DNA of 64,000 nt from Kribbella jejuensis (lineage in GTDB: Bacteria > Actinomycetota > Actinomycetes > Propionibacteriales > Kribbellaceae): contig NZ_VFMM01000001.1 of the NCBI RefSeq assembly GCF_006715085.1, forward strand, positions 1,674,001-1,738,000, given 5' to 3'. The notes under the pieces are model-generated. The model did not search any database. It was not told the DNA's origin and saw only the letters and a program-made list of their open reading frames with translations. Shown here piece by piece: positions 41,902-49,981 of this stretch; position 1 is the stretch's first letter, and every line of letters starts with the position of its first letter. A program made the translations under genes and the position numbers.

Positions 41902-42945
41902 TTAATGCGACTGCGTCGCAGCTGGAAGTTCGGCGCGCCGGAACTGCGCCGACTCCCGGCGGGCCCAGGTCATTGCCGACCACGGGACCGCGAGGTCGTC
42001 CAGGGAGTCGATCTCGCGCGGGCGCATCGATGCCATCGGCCGTGCTTCGGCATGCCGGGCGAAAGCGGACTCGACGTACCGGGTGCCGGTGTCGGCGGCG
42101 AGGAACACGTGTTTCCGCCCGCGGTCGCAACCGTGTTCCCACAGCGCCGACAGGTACGCCGCCCCGGCCGACAACCCCGCGAAGACGCCGGACGTCCGGA
42201 GCAGATCCACCGCCGCCGACATCGCGTACTCGAAGGAAACCCAGTGCAGCCGGTCGTAGAGCCCATGCCGCACGTTCCGGAACTCAATGGAACTACCGAT
42301 CCCGGCGATGATCATCTCCGGATCCTGCGTGTGCCCCGCGCCGAACGTCACGCTCCCGAACGGCTGCACGCCGACCAAGTTCACGTCCCGCCCGCTCTCC
42401 CGCAGGTACGCCGCGATCGCGCCGGTGGATGCGCCGGTACCGACACCACCGACCAGGCACAGCGGCCCGGACGGCACCAGCGAGGCGACGAGGTCCGCGA
42501 CCGCCCGGTAGCCGAGATAGTGGATGTCGTCGTGGTACTGCCGCATCCAGTGGTACGACGGGTTGTCGCGGAGGATCTCACCGATCCGGCGGACCCGGAG
42601 GTTCTGGTCGAGCTGCAGGTTGTTCGACGACGGCACCTGCTCGACCGTCGCGCCGAGGATCTCGAGCTGGATCTTCAGCGTCCGGTCGACCGTGGTGGAC
42701 CCGACGATGTGGCACTTCATCCCGTACCGGTGGCAGGCGAGCGCGAGCGCGTGCGCGTAGATCCCGCTCGAGCTGTCGATCAGCGTGTCGCCGGGACGGA
42801 CCCTCCCGGTCTCCAGCAGCTGCCGGACGGCGCCGAGCGCGGAGTACACCTTCATCGTCTCGAACCGCAGGCAGATCAGGTCGTCCACCCGGATCGGGTC
42901 CGGGTCCTTGATCGCCTCCGCCAGGTGGTCGTGCAGTCGCGTCAT
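41902..42945 (-). CDS. SbnA/cysteine-synthase-like PLP-dependent enzyme
   Basis: 347 residues, fold-type II PLP enzyme. The Schiff-base Lys is in ICLRFETMKVYSALGAVRQL (near residue 32). The substrate (Asn-loop-equivalent) segment is LIDSSSGIYAHALALACHRY, the phosphate loop is LVGGVGTGASTGAIAAYL, and the C-terminal pyridine-ring segment is GVFAGLSAGAAYLSALW. It departs from housekeeping CysK (SSSGIYAH instead of TSGNTG). It resembles SbnA-type enzymes that join amino acids in metallophore pathways, such as diaminopropionate supply. It overlaps the ATPase gene by 4 bp. Confidence 0.82.
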   Translation of the reverse strand: MTRLHDHLAEAIKDPDPIRVDDLICLRFETMKVYSALGAVRQLLETGRVRPGDTLIDSSSGIYAHALALACHRYGMKCHIVGSTTVDRTLKIQLEILGATVEQVPSSNNLQLDQNLRVRRIGEILRDNPSYHWMRQYHDDIHYLGYRAVADLVASLVPSGPLCLVGGVGTGASTGAIAAYLRESGRDVNLVGVQPFGSVTFGAGHTQDPEMIIAGIGSSIEFRNVRHGLYDRLHWVSFEYAMSAAVDLLRTSGVFAGLSAGAAYLSALWEHGCDRGRKHVFLAADTGTRYVESAFARHAEARPMASMRPREIDSLDDLAVPWSAMTWARRESAQFRRAELPAATQSH

Positions 42946-44462
42946 CGGCGCGGTTCGCTCCTCATGTCGATGGATGCGGGCGGAGAATCAGGGGTACCGA
43001 TCCGCGCGGCCGCAACCAGCCGGCGGGTCAGTCCGTGCTGCGGTTCGGTGGTGATCCTCGAGGGCGGACCCTGTTCGACCACGTGGCCGGCGTCCAGCAC
43101 CATCACCTCGTCCGCGACAGCGGCGACCAGTCCGAGATCATGGCCGATCCAGATCAGCGCGGTACCGCGTGCCTTCAGCTCACCGAGCAGGTCGAGCACG
43201 AGCGCCGTACCGCGGTCATCCAGGGCGGTGGTGATCTCGTCGCAGATCAGTACGTCGGGTTTCGCGAGGACGGCCCGCGCGAGCGCAGCACGCTGGAGTT
43301 CGCCACCGGACAACCGGCTCGGCGGGCGGCCGGCCGTGATCGCGGCGACGCCGAGTCGGGCGAGGACTGCGATGGCCTCGGCGTGGGCCTGTTCCGGCGC
43401 GAGTCCGCGCAGGCGTTCCGCCGTACGGGCAACTTGCTGGTCGACGGGGCGCCGTTCGTCGAAGGAGCCGCGGACCTCTTGCCAGACGTACTGCACTCGG
43501 CGGTGTTGCTCGCGCGTGCGTTTGCGCAGTATCGGCAACGGGTGGCCGTCGAGGTGGATGCTGCCGGTGTGGCGCTCGTGCAGGCCGGCCAGGCAGCGGG
43601 CGAGGGTGGTCTTGCCGCTGCCCGAGCGGCCGACGACGCCGAGGCAACTACCTGCGCGGACAGCGAGGCCGATGTCGTGCAGGACGAGGTCGCGACCACG
43701 CGGCCGCAGCGAGGCTGACAGGTTCATTGCCTTCAGCAACGGTTGGCCGGTGGCGGAGGTTCCCAGCGGCTTTCCGGGATGGGCGCTCGACGGCAGGACG
43801 TCGGAGATCACCCGGCCGGCGTCGAGGACGACGACCCGGGTGGCGAGTGCGCGGACCAGGTCGAGATCGTGACTGAGCAGCAAGATGCCGAGGCCGGTCG
43901 CGGCGAGTTCGCGGAGTTCGTGGACCAGTTGGAGCCGGGTGATCGAGTCGAGCCCGGTGCTCGGCTCGTCCAGGACGAGCACCCGCGGTCGGCAGGTGAG
44001 GGTCTGGGCCAGCGCGATCCGTTGCCGTTGGCCACCGGAGAACTGATGCGGAAAACGCTTGAGGGTTGCGTTCTGCGTCTGCAGTTGCGCCGCTCGGAGC
44101 GCCCGCTCGACGTCGCCGTCGTGGAGCTTCGCGAGTTCACGCAGCGTCGTACCGATTCGACGCGCCGGGTTGAGCGCACTCCCGGGGTGCTGCGGCATGT
44201 AGGCGACGAGCCGGCCGAGGACGTCGGCACCGGTCACACCCTGGTCGTCGACGACGCTTTCCCCGGCGACCTCGACGTGCCCTTCCAGCCGGACGCCGTC
44301 TCCGTGCTCCCCGAGCAACGCCAACGCCGCCGTGGTCTTCCCCGCTCCGGAGGCGCCGACGAGTGCGGTCACCTCGCCGGCGGCCACCTCGAACGACACA
44401 CCGTCCACCAGCACCGCATCACCCGCGGTCGCGGACAACTTGTCGACGCGAACGAGGATCAT
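42942..44462 (-). CDS. fused double ATPase of a nickel/peptide ABC importer (DppD-DppF type)
   Basis: 506 residues from the ATG at 44462, with two complete ATPase domains in one chain. Domain 1 has TALVGASGAGKTTAALALLG, the CntD/NikD-like YMPQHPGSALNPARRIGTTL, FSGGQRQRIALAQTL and LVLDEPSTGLDS. Domain 2 has GVVGRSGSGKTTLARCLAGL, VQYVWQEVRGSFDERRPVDQ, LSGGELQRAALARAVL and LICDEITTALDD. The Q-loop asparagine/proline context (Q..P.S.LNP) is that of the peptide/nickel family. It is followed directly by the PLP gene. Confidence 0.92.
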   Translation of the reverse strand: MILVRVDKLSATAGDAVLVDGVSFEVAAGEVTALVGASGAGKTTAALALLGEHGDGVRLEGHVEVAGESVVDDQGVTGADVLGRLVAYMPQHPGSALNPARRIGTTLRELAKLHDGDVERALRAAQLQTQNATLKRFPHQFSGGQRQRIALAQTLTCRPRVLVLDEPSTGLDSITRLQLVHELRELAATGLGILLLSHDLDLVRALATRVVVLDAGRVISDVLPSSAHPGKPLGTSATGQPLLKAMNLSASLRPRGRDLVLHDIGLAVRAGSCLGVVGRSGSGKTTLARCLAGLHERHTGSIHLDGHPLPILRKRTREQHRRVQYVWQEVRGSFDERRPVDQQVARTAERLRGLAPEQAHAEAIAVLARLGVAAITAGRPPSRLSGGELQRAALARAVLAKPDVLICDEITTALDDRGTALVLDLLGELKARGTALIWIGHDLGLVAAVADEVMVLDAGHVVEQGPPSRITTEPQHGLTRRLVAAARIGTPDSPPASIDMRSEPRR

Positions 44463-45262
44463 GCCGGCGTCCCGACCATGCGACGGGAGCTGTGCACGAG
44501 GCGATCCGCCAGCAGGTTGAAGCCGAGTGTGAAGGACACGAGCAGCAGGGCAGGCGCGAGAACGGACCACGGTTGGAGCAGTAGACCCTCGCGGTTGCGG
44601 GAGACGCTGACTGCCCAGTCGGGCGCGGTCGGACTCAGGCCGAGACCGAGAAAGTTGACCGAGGCAACGAGGAACACCGCGAGCGTGATCCGGGTGCCCA
44701 GGTCGGCGGCGACCAGCCCGAGCACCGAGCGCCCGACGTACCCGAGCTGGATCCGTATCCACGACTCCCGTTGCATCCGCAGCGCCTCGACCACGGGTCC
44801 GCTCGCCGCATCCAGCGCGGCCGCGCGGACCAGGCGGGCCACGGTCGGCACGTTCACCATCGCGACGGCCACCGTGATCGCGACTGCGGATGCGCGCCAG
44901 CCAACGGCCACCACGCTGATCACGAGCAGGGACGGCAACGGAAGCAGTACGTCGAGAGGCCGCATCAGCCCCTCGTCCAGCCACCGGTACCGGGTCGAGG
45001 CGGCGGTCAACCCGACCATCCCGCCGACGACGTACGCGAGCACGACCGCCCCGAGCGCCATCCCCAACGCCGACCGCCCACCGACGAGCAACAGCCCGAA
45101 CACATCCCGCCCGAGCCCATCCGTCCCGAGCAAGCCCGCGGACGAGTAGGGCAAACCTTCGCGAGCGTCGTACGGGACGAAAGGCCCAAGGACCGCGACA
45201 ACCAACGGCACCAGCACCGGGCCCGCCGCAACCACGACCGCACCTCCACGGGCGGGGCTCAT
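44459..45262 (-). CDS. ABC permease, DppC/NikC type
   Basis: 267 residues, ATG overlapping the previous stop by 4 bp. The N-terminal helix VVVAAGPVLVPLVVAVLGPF leads into FVPYDAREGLPYSSAGLLGT, then DGLGRDVFGLLLVGGRSALG (the family's HxLGTDxxGRDxxSR motif, modified). Five helices and the EAA loop VEALRMQRESWIRIQLGYVG follow. It probably pairs with the next permease to take up a metal chelate. Confidence 0.9.
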   Translation of the reverse strand: MSPARGGAVVVAAGPVLVPLVVAVLGPFVPYDAREGLPYSSAGLLGTDGLGRDVFGLLLVGGRSALGMALGAVVLAYVVGGMVGLTAASTRYRWLDEGLMRPLDVLLPLPSLLVISVVAVGWRASAVAITVAVAMVNVPTVARLVRAAALDAASGPVVEALRMQRESWIRIQLGYVGRSVLGLVAADLGTRITLAVFLVASVNFLGLGLSPTAPDWAVSVSRNREGLLLQPWSVLAPALLLVSFTLGFNLLADRLVHSSRRMVGTPA

Positions 45263-46197
45263 CGGAGGAGCTCCGAGCGGGGGACGAGACGGTTGCAGAC
45301 GAGATCGGCGGCCAGGTTGATCAGCAGCGCGGCAACCGCGAGTACCAGCGTGAGCCCCTGGACCACAGGCACATCGCGCGTCTCCACACCGTCGACCAGC
45401 GCCGTCGCAAAGCCGGGAATCGCGAAGATCGCCTCGACCACCAACACCCCACCCAGCAAGGTGTCACCAGTCCGAGCCAGCTCCTGCACCCCGGGAACCG
45501 CAGCGTTCGGCAGTACGTGCCGCAGCAACAACTGACGCCGCGGTACCCCCAGCCGACGAGCCTGCGTGATGTACTCCGCGTGCAACGCTCTTACCGTTCC
45601 CGCCCGCACCTGACGCGACAGCAGACAGACTGTCCGCCCGAACAGCACAGCCACCGGCAGGACCAGCAACGCCGGCGACGCGAGCAGATTGCTGCCGATC
45701 CACGTGGCCGGCAACCACCCCAACGTCAACGAGAACACCGCGACCAACACGACCGCGATGACGAAGTCCGGAATCGCCGACAGCGCCAGCGTGACCGAGG
45801 TGATCGCCCGATCGATCCGCCCGTTCTCGCGTGTCCCCATCACGATGCCCAGGGCAACGGCGAGTGGTACGACGACCGCGAGCGTTGCCAACGTCAGTAC
45901 CAGCGTCGCGCCGATCGAGTTCCGTACGATCCCGGCGACCGGCCCGCCGCTGATCAACGACGTACCGAGATCGCCGGACAGCACGTTCCCCGCCCAGTGC
46001 ACGAACCGCTCGACCGGCGGCTGATCCAGCCCCAGCTCAGCCCGCAGCGCGGCGACCTGCGAAGGCGTCAGTGTCTCGCTGAACCGCAGTTCCGCCGCGT
46101 CCCCCGGCAGCAACGACGTCAGCACGAACACCAGGACCGACAGTACGGCGAGCTGGCCCAGAGCGAGCAGCGCCCGCTGGACGGCGTACACCCGCAT
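45259..46197 (-). CDS. ABC permease, DppB/NikB type
   Basis: 312 residues, six helices. It starts at the base after the binding-protein stop. The N-terminal pattern MRVYAVQRALLALGQLAVLS and LLPGDAAELRFSETLTPSQV, then AALRAELGLDQPPVERFVHW, then GNVLSGDLGTSLISGGPV, is characteristic of the DppB family. The EAA loop near the C-terminus is YITQARRLGVPRRQLLLRHV. Confidence 0.92.
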   Translation of the reverse strand: MRVYAVQRALLALGQLAVLSVLVFVLTSLLPGDAAELRFSETLTPSQVAALRAELGLDQPPVERFVHWAGNVLSGDLGTSLISGGPVAGIVRNSIGATLVLTLATLAVVVPLAVALGIVMGTRENGRIDRAITSVTLALSAIPDFVIAVVLVAVFSLTLGWLPATWIGSNLLASPALLVLPVAVLFGRTVCLLSRQVRAGTVRALHAEYITQARRLGVPRRQLLLRHVLPNAAVPGVQELARTGDTLLGGVLVVEAIFAIPGFATALVDGVETRDVPVVQGLTLVLAVAALLINLAADLVCNRLVPRSELLR

Positions 46198-47739
46198 TCA
46201 GGCGAGCCATACCTTGTCGAACCGGCCCTGGTCCAGCGTGTTCGGCGGCGCCGCCTCCACGCCCTGCACCTTGGCGGACACAGCCACCAGGTAGTCGGGC
46301 AACCCCCACGCGAGGATCCCGCCCTCGTCACGCAACGTCTGCTGCAGTACGCCGTACCGCCGCGAACGTTCCGCCTCGTCCGTCACCGCCCGCGCCGCCG
46401 CGAACCCGGTGTCGAACGCGGGCCGCCGCCAATGCGTCACGTTGAACGGCGAATGCGACAGCAGCCGGTCGGTGATGTACTGCGGGATCGGCATCGCGCC
46501 CGACCGGTGGTTGCCGATGGCCCCCTTCGTGAGCAGGTCCTTCGCGTACGTCTGCGGACTGCCGGTCGTCACCTTCAACCGGACCCCGGCCTCCGCGACC
46601 TGCTCCGCGAACAACGTCGCCGCCTCGACGAACCCGGCCGACGCGTCCGCGGTGAAGATCTCCACCTCGCGCCCGATCAGACCGGCCTTCGCCAGCAGGG
46701 ATTTCGCCCGATCCACGTCCCGCTCCCGCGGAGCCAGATCGGCCGGATAGTACTGATACCCCTTGCCGAACAGGTCGTTCCCGACCTCACCGCGGCCAGC
46801 GAGGACGACGTCCACCAGCCGCTGCCGATCCGCGAGCAGCTTGAACGCGAGCCGTACGTCGGGGTTGTCGAACGGCGGCTGGTCGACCTTCATCACGAAC
46901 GCCTGCATCGTGCTCGCCTTCGCGGCCACGATCCGTACCGTCTTCCCGGCCTCGGCGGTCCGGGCGAACGTCGCGGTCATGTCGTTCGCGTACTCCGCCT
47001 GGCCGCCCTGTACGGCGTTCGCGCGCGCCTCGGAGTCCGCGGACAGGATCTGCAACTCCTCGATCCGCGCGGGCCCGTCCCAGTAGTCGGCGTACCGGGT
47101 CGCGACCATCGAGCGGCCGGCTTCGAAGGAGACGTACCGGAACGCGCCGGTCCCGACGGGTTTCGACGGGTCCTTGAAGCCGTTGCGGACGATCTGCGTG
47201 CCGATGCCGGCCAGCAGGGCGGGGAACTCGGCGTTCGGCTGAGTCAGCACCAGCTCGACCGTCGACGGCCCGATCGCCTTGCTGCGCTTGAGATCGAGCG
47301 TCGCGAGCGAGGACTGCGCGACCCGCTCCGGTGCGGCGGGATCGGCGATCCGGCTGAGGGTGTAGAGCACGTCGTCAGCGACGAGTTTGGCGCCGTCGTG
47401 GAACGTCGCGTCCCGCAAGGTGAAGCGCCACGTGGACGCCGTACCGTCGTGGTCCCACTTGGCCGCGAGCCGCGGGACCGGCTTCAGATCCGGACCGAGC
47501 TCGACGAGCTTCTCGTAGATCGCCTTGTGCCGCGCGATGTCCACGAACAGGCTCTGCACGTGCGGGTCGAGCACCTCCTTGGCCCCGCCGCCGGCGTACA
47601 CCGCCCGCAACCGCCCGCCGTGTTTCGGCTCCGCCGCCACGCCACCATCAGCCCCGCAACCGGTCGTCGCGGCCAGCCCGGCAGCACCGGCCAGCCCCAG
47701 GAACCCACGCCTACCCAACGCCTCGGACACGCGCCACAT
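46198..47739 (-). CDS. nickel/peptide-type solute-binding lipoprotein
   Basis: 513 residues from the ATG at 47739; a GTG at 47730 is also possible, and the frame reaches a TTG at 47766 inside the operator. The Tat-type signal LGRRGFLGLAGAAGLAATTG ends at the lipobox Cys (TTGC). It is a class C (NikA/DppA/OppA) binding protein: KHGGRLRAVYAGGGAKEVLD, WRFTLRDATFHDGAKLVADD, VTHWRRPAFDTGFAAARAV and LAWGLPDYLVAVSAKVQGVE. First gene of the Zur-box operon. The ligand is probably a small metal chelate rather than a nutritional peptide (inference). Confidence 0.9.
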   Translation of the reverse strand: MWRVSEALGRRGFLGLAGAAGLAATTGCGADGGVAAEPKHGGRLRAVYAGGGAKEVLDPHVQSLFVDIARHKAIYEKLVELGPDLKPVPRLAAKWDHDGTASTWRFTLRDATFHDGAKLVADDVLYTLSRIADPAAPERVAQSSLATLDLKRSKAIGPSTVELVLTQPNAEFPALLAGIGTQIVRNGFKDPSKPVGTGAFRYVSFEAGRSMVATRYADYWDGPARIEELQILSADSEARANAVQGGQAEYANDMTATFARTAEAGKTVRIVAAKASTMQAFVMKVDQPPFDNPDVRLAFKLLADRQRLVDVVLAGRGEVGNDLFGKGYQYYPADLAPRERDVDRAKSLLAKAGLIGREVEIFTADASAGFVEAATLFAEQVAEAGVRLKVTTGSPQTYAKDLLTKGAIGNHRSGAMPIPQYITDRLLSHSPFNVTHWRRPAFDTGFAAARAVTDEAERSRRYGVLQQTLRDEGGILAWGLPDYLVAVSAKVQGVEAAPPNTLDQGRFDKVWLA

Positions 47740-47750
47740 CCTCACCTTAG

Positions 47751-47765
47751 TGAAAACGGTTGTCA
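47751..47765 (-). promoter_or_regulatory. Zur-box-like operator over the -35 region
   Basis: TGACAAC-C-GTTTTCA on the minus strand (TGAAAACGGTTGTCA on plus) is a 15-bp 7-1-7 inverted repeat with one mismatch. It agrees at 12 of 15 bases with the actinobacterial Zur consensus as I recall it (TGAAAATGATTTTCA). It lies 11 bp before the ATG at 47739 and includes most of a TTGACA -35-like hexamer (47761-47766). Binding by zinc-loaded Zur would block transcription of the seven-gene operon. Confidence 0.65.
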
Positions 47766-47896
47766 AATCCAGCGCGCATCTGAACGAGACGCCATCATTC
47801 TGTCGGCGCCAGCGTTCGGTCGCTCTCCGTAGCGGCGTGTCCGGGCGTATCGAGGAACGGGTAGTGGTCAGCCCGCCGTCGGGCGCGCGCGCTCGA

Positions 47897-47921
47897 CTCT
47901 CCCGCCTGCGGAGCGGGAGAG
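47897..47921 (-). terminator. hairpin after the copper-operon MarR gene
   Basis: CTCTCCCGC (47897-47905) pairs with GCGGGAGAG (47913-47921), 7-base loop, 29 bp past the marR stop. It insulates the copper operon from the Zur-box operon. Confidence 0.7.
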
Positions 47922-47949
47922 GGCACCACCACCCGCTGTTCGGTACGAG

Positions 47950-48459
47950 TCAGTCGACGCAGTCGGTCGGGGCGCAGAGGTTGGGAAGGTCGGCGGCGAT
48001 CCGCTCGAGCAGCGTGGTGAGCTGGGTCTGCTCGTCAGGGGTGAGGCGGTCGAAGAAGTAGCTGCGCACGGCGTCGACGTGGTCGGGCGCGGCGGCGTCG
48101 ATGGCTTTGCGGCCGAGTTCGGTCAGCCGGACCATCGAGCCACGGGCGTCCGACGTACATTCCTCGCGGCAGACCAGGCCGCGTTTCTCCATCCGGCTGA
48201 CCTGATGCGACAGGCGGCTGCGTTCCCACCCGACGGAGCGGCCGAGATCACGAGTCCGCAGTACACCGTCCTCGGCCTCGGACAACGGGTGCAGCAGGGC
48301 GTAGTCGGCGCCGGACAGGCCCGAGTTCGTGATCATCCGCGCCTCGAGCGCGCGCATCAGTTCGCGATGCGTGTGGCGGTACGACTGCCAGAGTCGCGCC
48401 TCACGCTCGTCGAGCCACCGCGGTTCGGTCATCTTGTCAGTGTACGAAGAAGTTGACAT
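47950..48459 (-). CDS. MarR-family transcriptional regulator
   Basis: 169 residues from the ATG at 48459; an ATG at 48432 is an alternative. The winged HTH contains LSGADYALLHPLSEAEDGVL, then GWERSRLSHQVSRMEKRGLV, and the wing EECTSDARGSMVRLTELG. Both helical ends serve dimerisation. The C-terminal CAPTDCVD adds two cysteines. It lies 9 bp after copD and may regulate the copper genes or itself. TGTCA and TGACA half-sites 14 bp apart overlap its start region (about 48436-48459), a weak operator candidate. Confidence 0.85.
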   Translation of the reverse strand: MSTSSYTDKMTEPRWLDEREARLWQSYRHTHRELMRALEARMITNSGLSGADYALLHPLSEAEDGVLRTRDLGRSVGWERSRLSHQVSRMEKRGLVCREECTSDARGSMVRLTELGRKAIDAAAPDHVDAVRSYFFDRLTPDEQTQLTTLLERIAADLPNLCAPTDCVD

Positions 48460-48468
48460 ATCACCGAG

Positions 48469-49470
48469 TCATGGCGTGCGGGAAAGTGCGACGGCCAGGC
48501 CGATCGTGCCCGCCATGATCATCAGCTCGACCGCGGCGAGCCGGCGGAACGCGGCCGGGTTGCCGGTGGCGAGCTCGGGCAGCGTCGTCCGGCGGTGCCA
48601 CCAACCGACCGTGACGAGGGTCGCGAACGCCACGGTCTTCGCGAACACGAGAGCGCCGTACCCGCTCGTCACCCATTGGGTGATCAGCCCCCACCCGCCC
48701 TGCCGCCCGTCGAGGTGGATCTCGGCGGTGACGAGTCCGGTGAGGCCCATCGTCACGGCACATCCGAGCGCGAGCGTGCTGAAGAGTTCGACGGCCTCGC
48801 GCGATCGCGTGTAGCGCAGTACGGCCAACAGGCCGCCGACCCAGACGGTCGCCGCGAGGACGTGGACGACGAGTGACAGCGTGGCGAGAACCGTCAACAG
48901 GTTGGTGCGCTCAGCCGCACTATGGCCGGTGAGGAGCGGCCCGACCACCGCGGCGATCGTCAGTAAGGCGGCCACCAGTGCGGCGCCCAGCGTCTTGGCG
49001 CCACTGAGGACGACGGCGAGTACGGCGGTCAGTACGACGGCGACCGCGAGCGCGCGGACCTGGCTGATCTGGCCGGCCGGTCCGGCGTGCTCTGCCAGGT
49101 GCGACAGCGGGATGCCGAGAATGACGGTCGCCGTCGCGATCAGCCCGCCGATGCTCGCGACCGCCCAGACGCCGGCTGCGATCGCGGCGTCCTGGCAGGC
49201 CTGGATCGCCTTGCCACCAAGCTTTCCGTCGTTCGCCGGAAGGAACAGGACGACGGCGAGCACGGCACCACCGGTCGCGACGGCGGCGCCGTCGGCGAGG
49301 ATCCGCAGTACCGGAACCGCCCACGAGACGCCGAGCCCGGCACCGAGCAGGCCACCGGCAGGTTTCTGTGGAGCACCACCGGCGGCGAGCAACGCGACCA
49401 CCATCACAACGATGCCAGCGGCAACCATTCCCGGCACGGTCAGCCGGCCGGCGGGTCGTCCGTTCATCAT
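48469..49470 (-). CDS. CopD-family copper transport membrane protein
   Basis: 333 residues, eight or nine helices. CopD domain features are LLTVLATLSLVVHVLAATVW then VGGLLAVLRYTRS, with the conserved H and W, and HLDGRQGGWGLITQWVTSGY then GALVFAKTVAFATLV. CopD works with CopC in copper import across the membrane. The ATG overlaps the copC stop by 4 bp, so the two are coupled. A separate C-terminal DUF is absent. Confidence 0.85.
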   Translation of the reverse strand: MMNGRPAGRLTVPGMVAAGIVVMVVALLAAGGAPQKPAGGLLGAGLGVSWAVPVLRILADGAAVATGGAVLAVVLFLPANDGKLGGKAIQACQDAAIAAGVWAVASIGGLIATATVILGIPLSHLAEHAGPAGQISQVRALAVAVVLTAVLAVVLSGAKTLGAALVAALLTIAAVVGPLLTGHSAAERTNLLTVLATLSLVVHVLAATVWVGGLLAVLRYTRSREAVELFSTLALGCAVTMGLTGLVTAEIHLDGRQGGWGLITQWVTSGYGALVFAKTVAFATLVTVGWWHRRTTLPELATGNPAAFRRLAAVELMIMAGTIGLAVALSRTP

Positions 49471-49979
49471 GCGGCTGGGCGGCGGCGCACGATCACCACG
49501 GCGAGGGCGACGACCACGAGCATCACCAGGCACATCGCGACGATCGTCACGGTGTTGGAGTTGCCCTCCGACGGTGCTGCGCCCGGGGTGGCGTTCGGGT
49601 CGGTGGCGGGGTGCCCGGCATGCGTCACGGTGAAGGAGCCGGAGATGGTGACGGGGTGGCCGTCGTCCGAGATCACCCGCGCCTCGACCGTGTACTTGCC
49701 GGCCTCGACCATCGCGCCGACCGGCTGCGTCACGGTGTTGTCGACCACCTGGACGTCACCAGTCGCGACGTTCTTGCCGCTCGGCGAGTTCACCTGGACC
49801 TGCGTGCCGTTGGAACCGACCGGCTCGTTGAAGGTCAGCACGATCTTGGTCGGCGGCGCGGCCATCGACGTACCGTCACCGGGCGTCATCGACTCGAGCT
49901 TGGCGTGCGCCGCTGCCAGGCCGGCGGAACCCACCAGCATGAGCAGCGACACCGCAAGTACGGCGAACAACCGGCGCAT
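49467..49979 (-). CDS. copper-binding protein CopC
   Basis: 170 residues. The signal peptide MRRLFAVLAVSLLMLVGSAG is cut to leave the mature N-terminus AHAKLESMTPGDGTS, where the N-terminal His is a typical Cu(II) ligand. The beta-barrel core has KIVLTFNEPVGSNGTQVQVN and the copper-site stretch ISDDGHPVTISGSFTVTHAG (Asp-Gly-His). The C-terminal helix VTIVAMCLVMLVVVALAVVI plus RRRP anchors it to the membrane. Confidence 0.9.
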   Translation of the reverse strand: MRRLFAVLAVSLLMLVGSAGLAAAHAKLESMTPGDGTSMAAPPTKIVLTFNEPVGSNGTQVQVNSPSGKNVATGDVQVVDNTVTQPVGAMVEAGKYTVEARVISDDGHPVTISGSFTVTHAGHPATDPNATPGAAPSEGNSNTVTIVAMCLVMLVVVALAVVIVRRRPAA

Positions 49980-49981
49980 GG

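Noticed and set aside
41902..42945. Housekeeping cysteine synthase (cysK)
   Set aside because: The substrate loop differs (SSSGIYAH rather than TSGNTG), it has no cysE neighbour, and it is embedded in a transporter operon with a Zur-like operator.
45517..47832. 771-residue plus-strand frame opposite the ABC permease and binding-protein genes
   Set aside because: Low-complexity Arg/Gln/Pro/Asp text with no motif; the minus strand carries complete, motif-rich genes.
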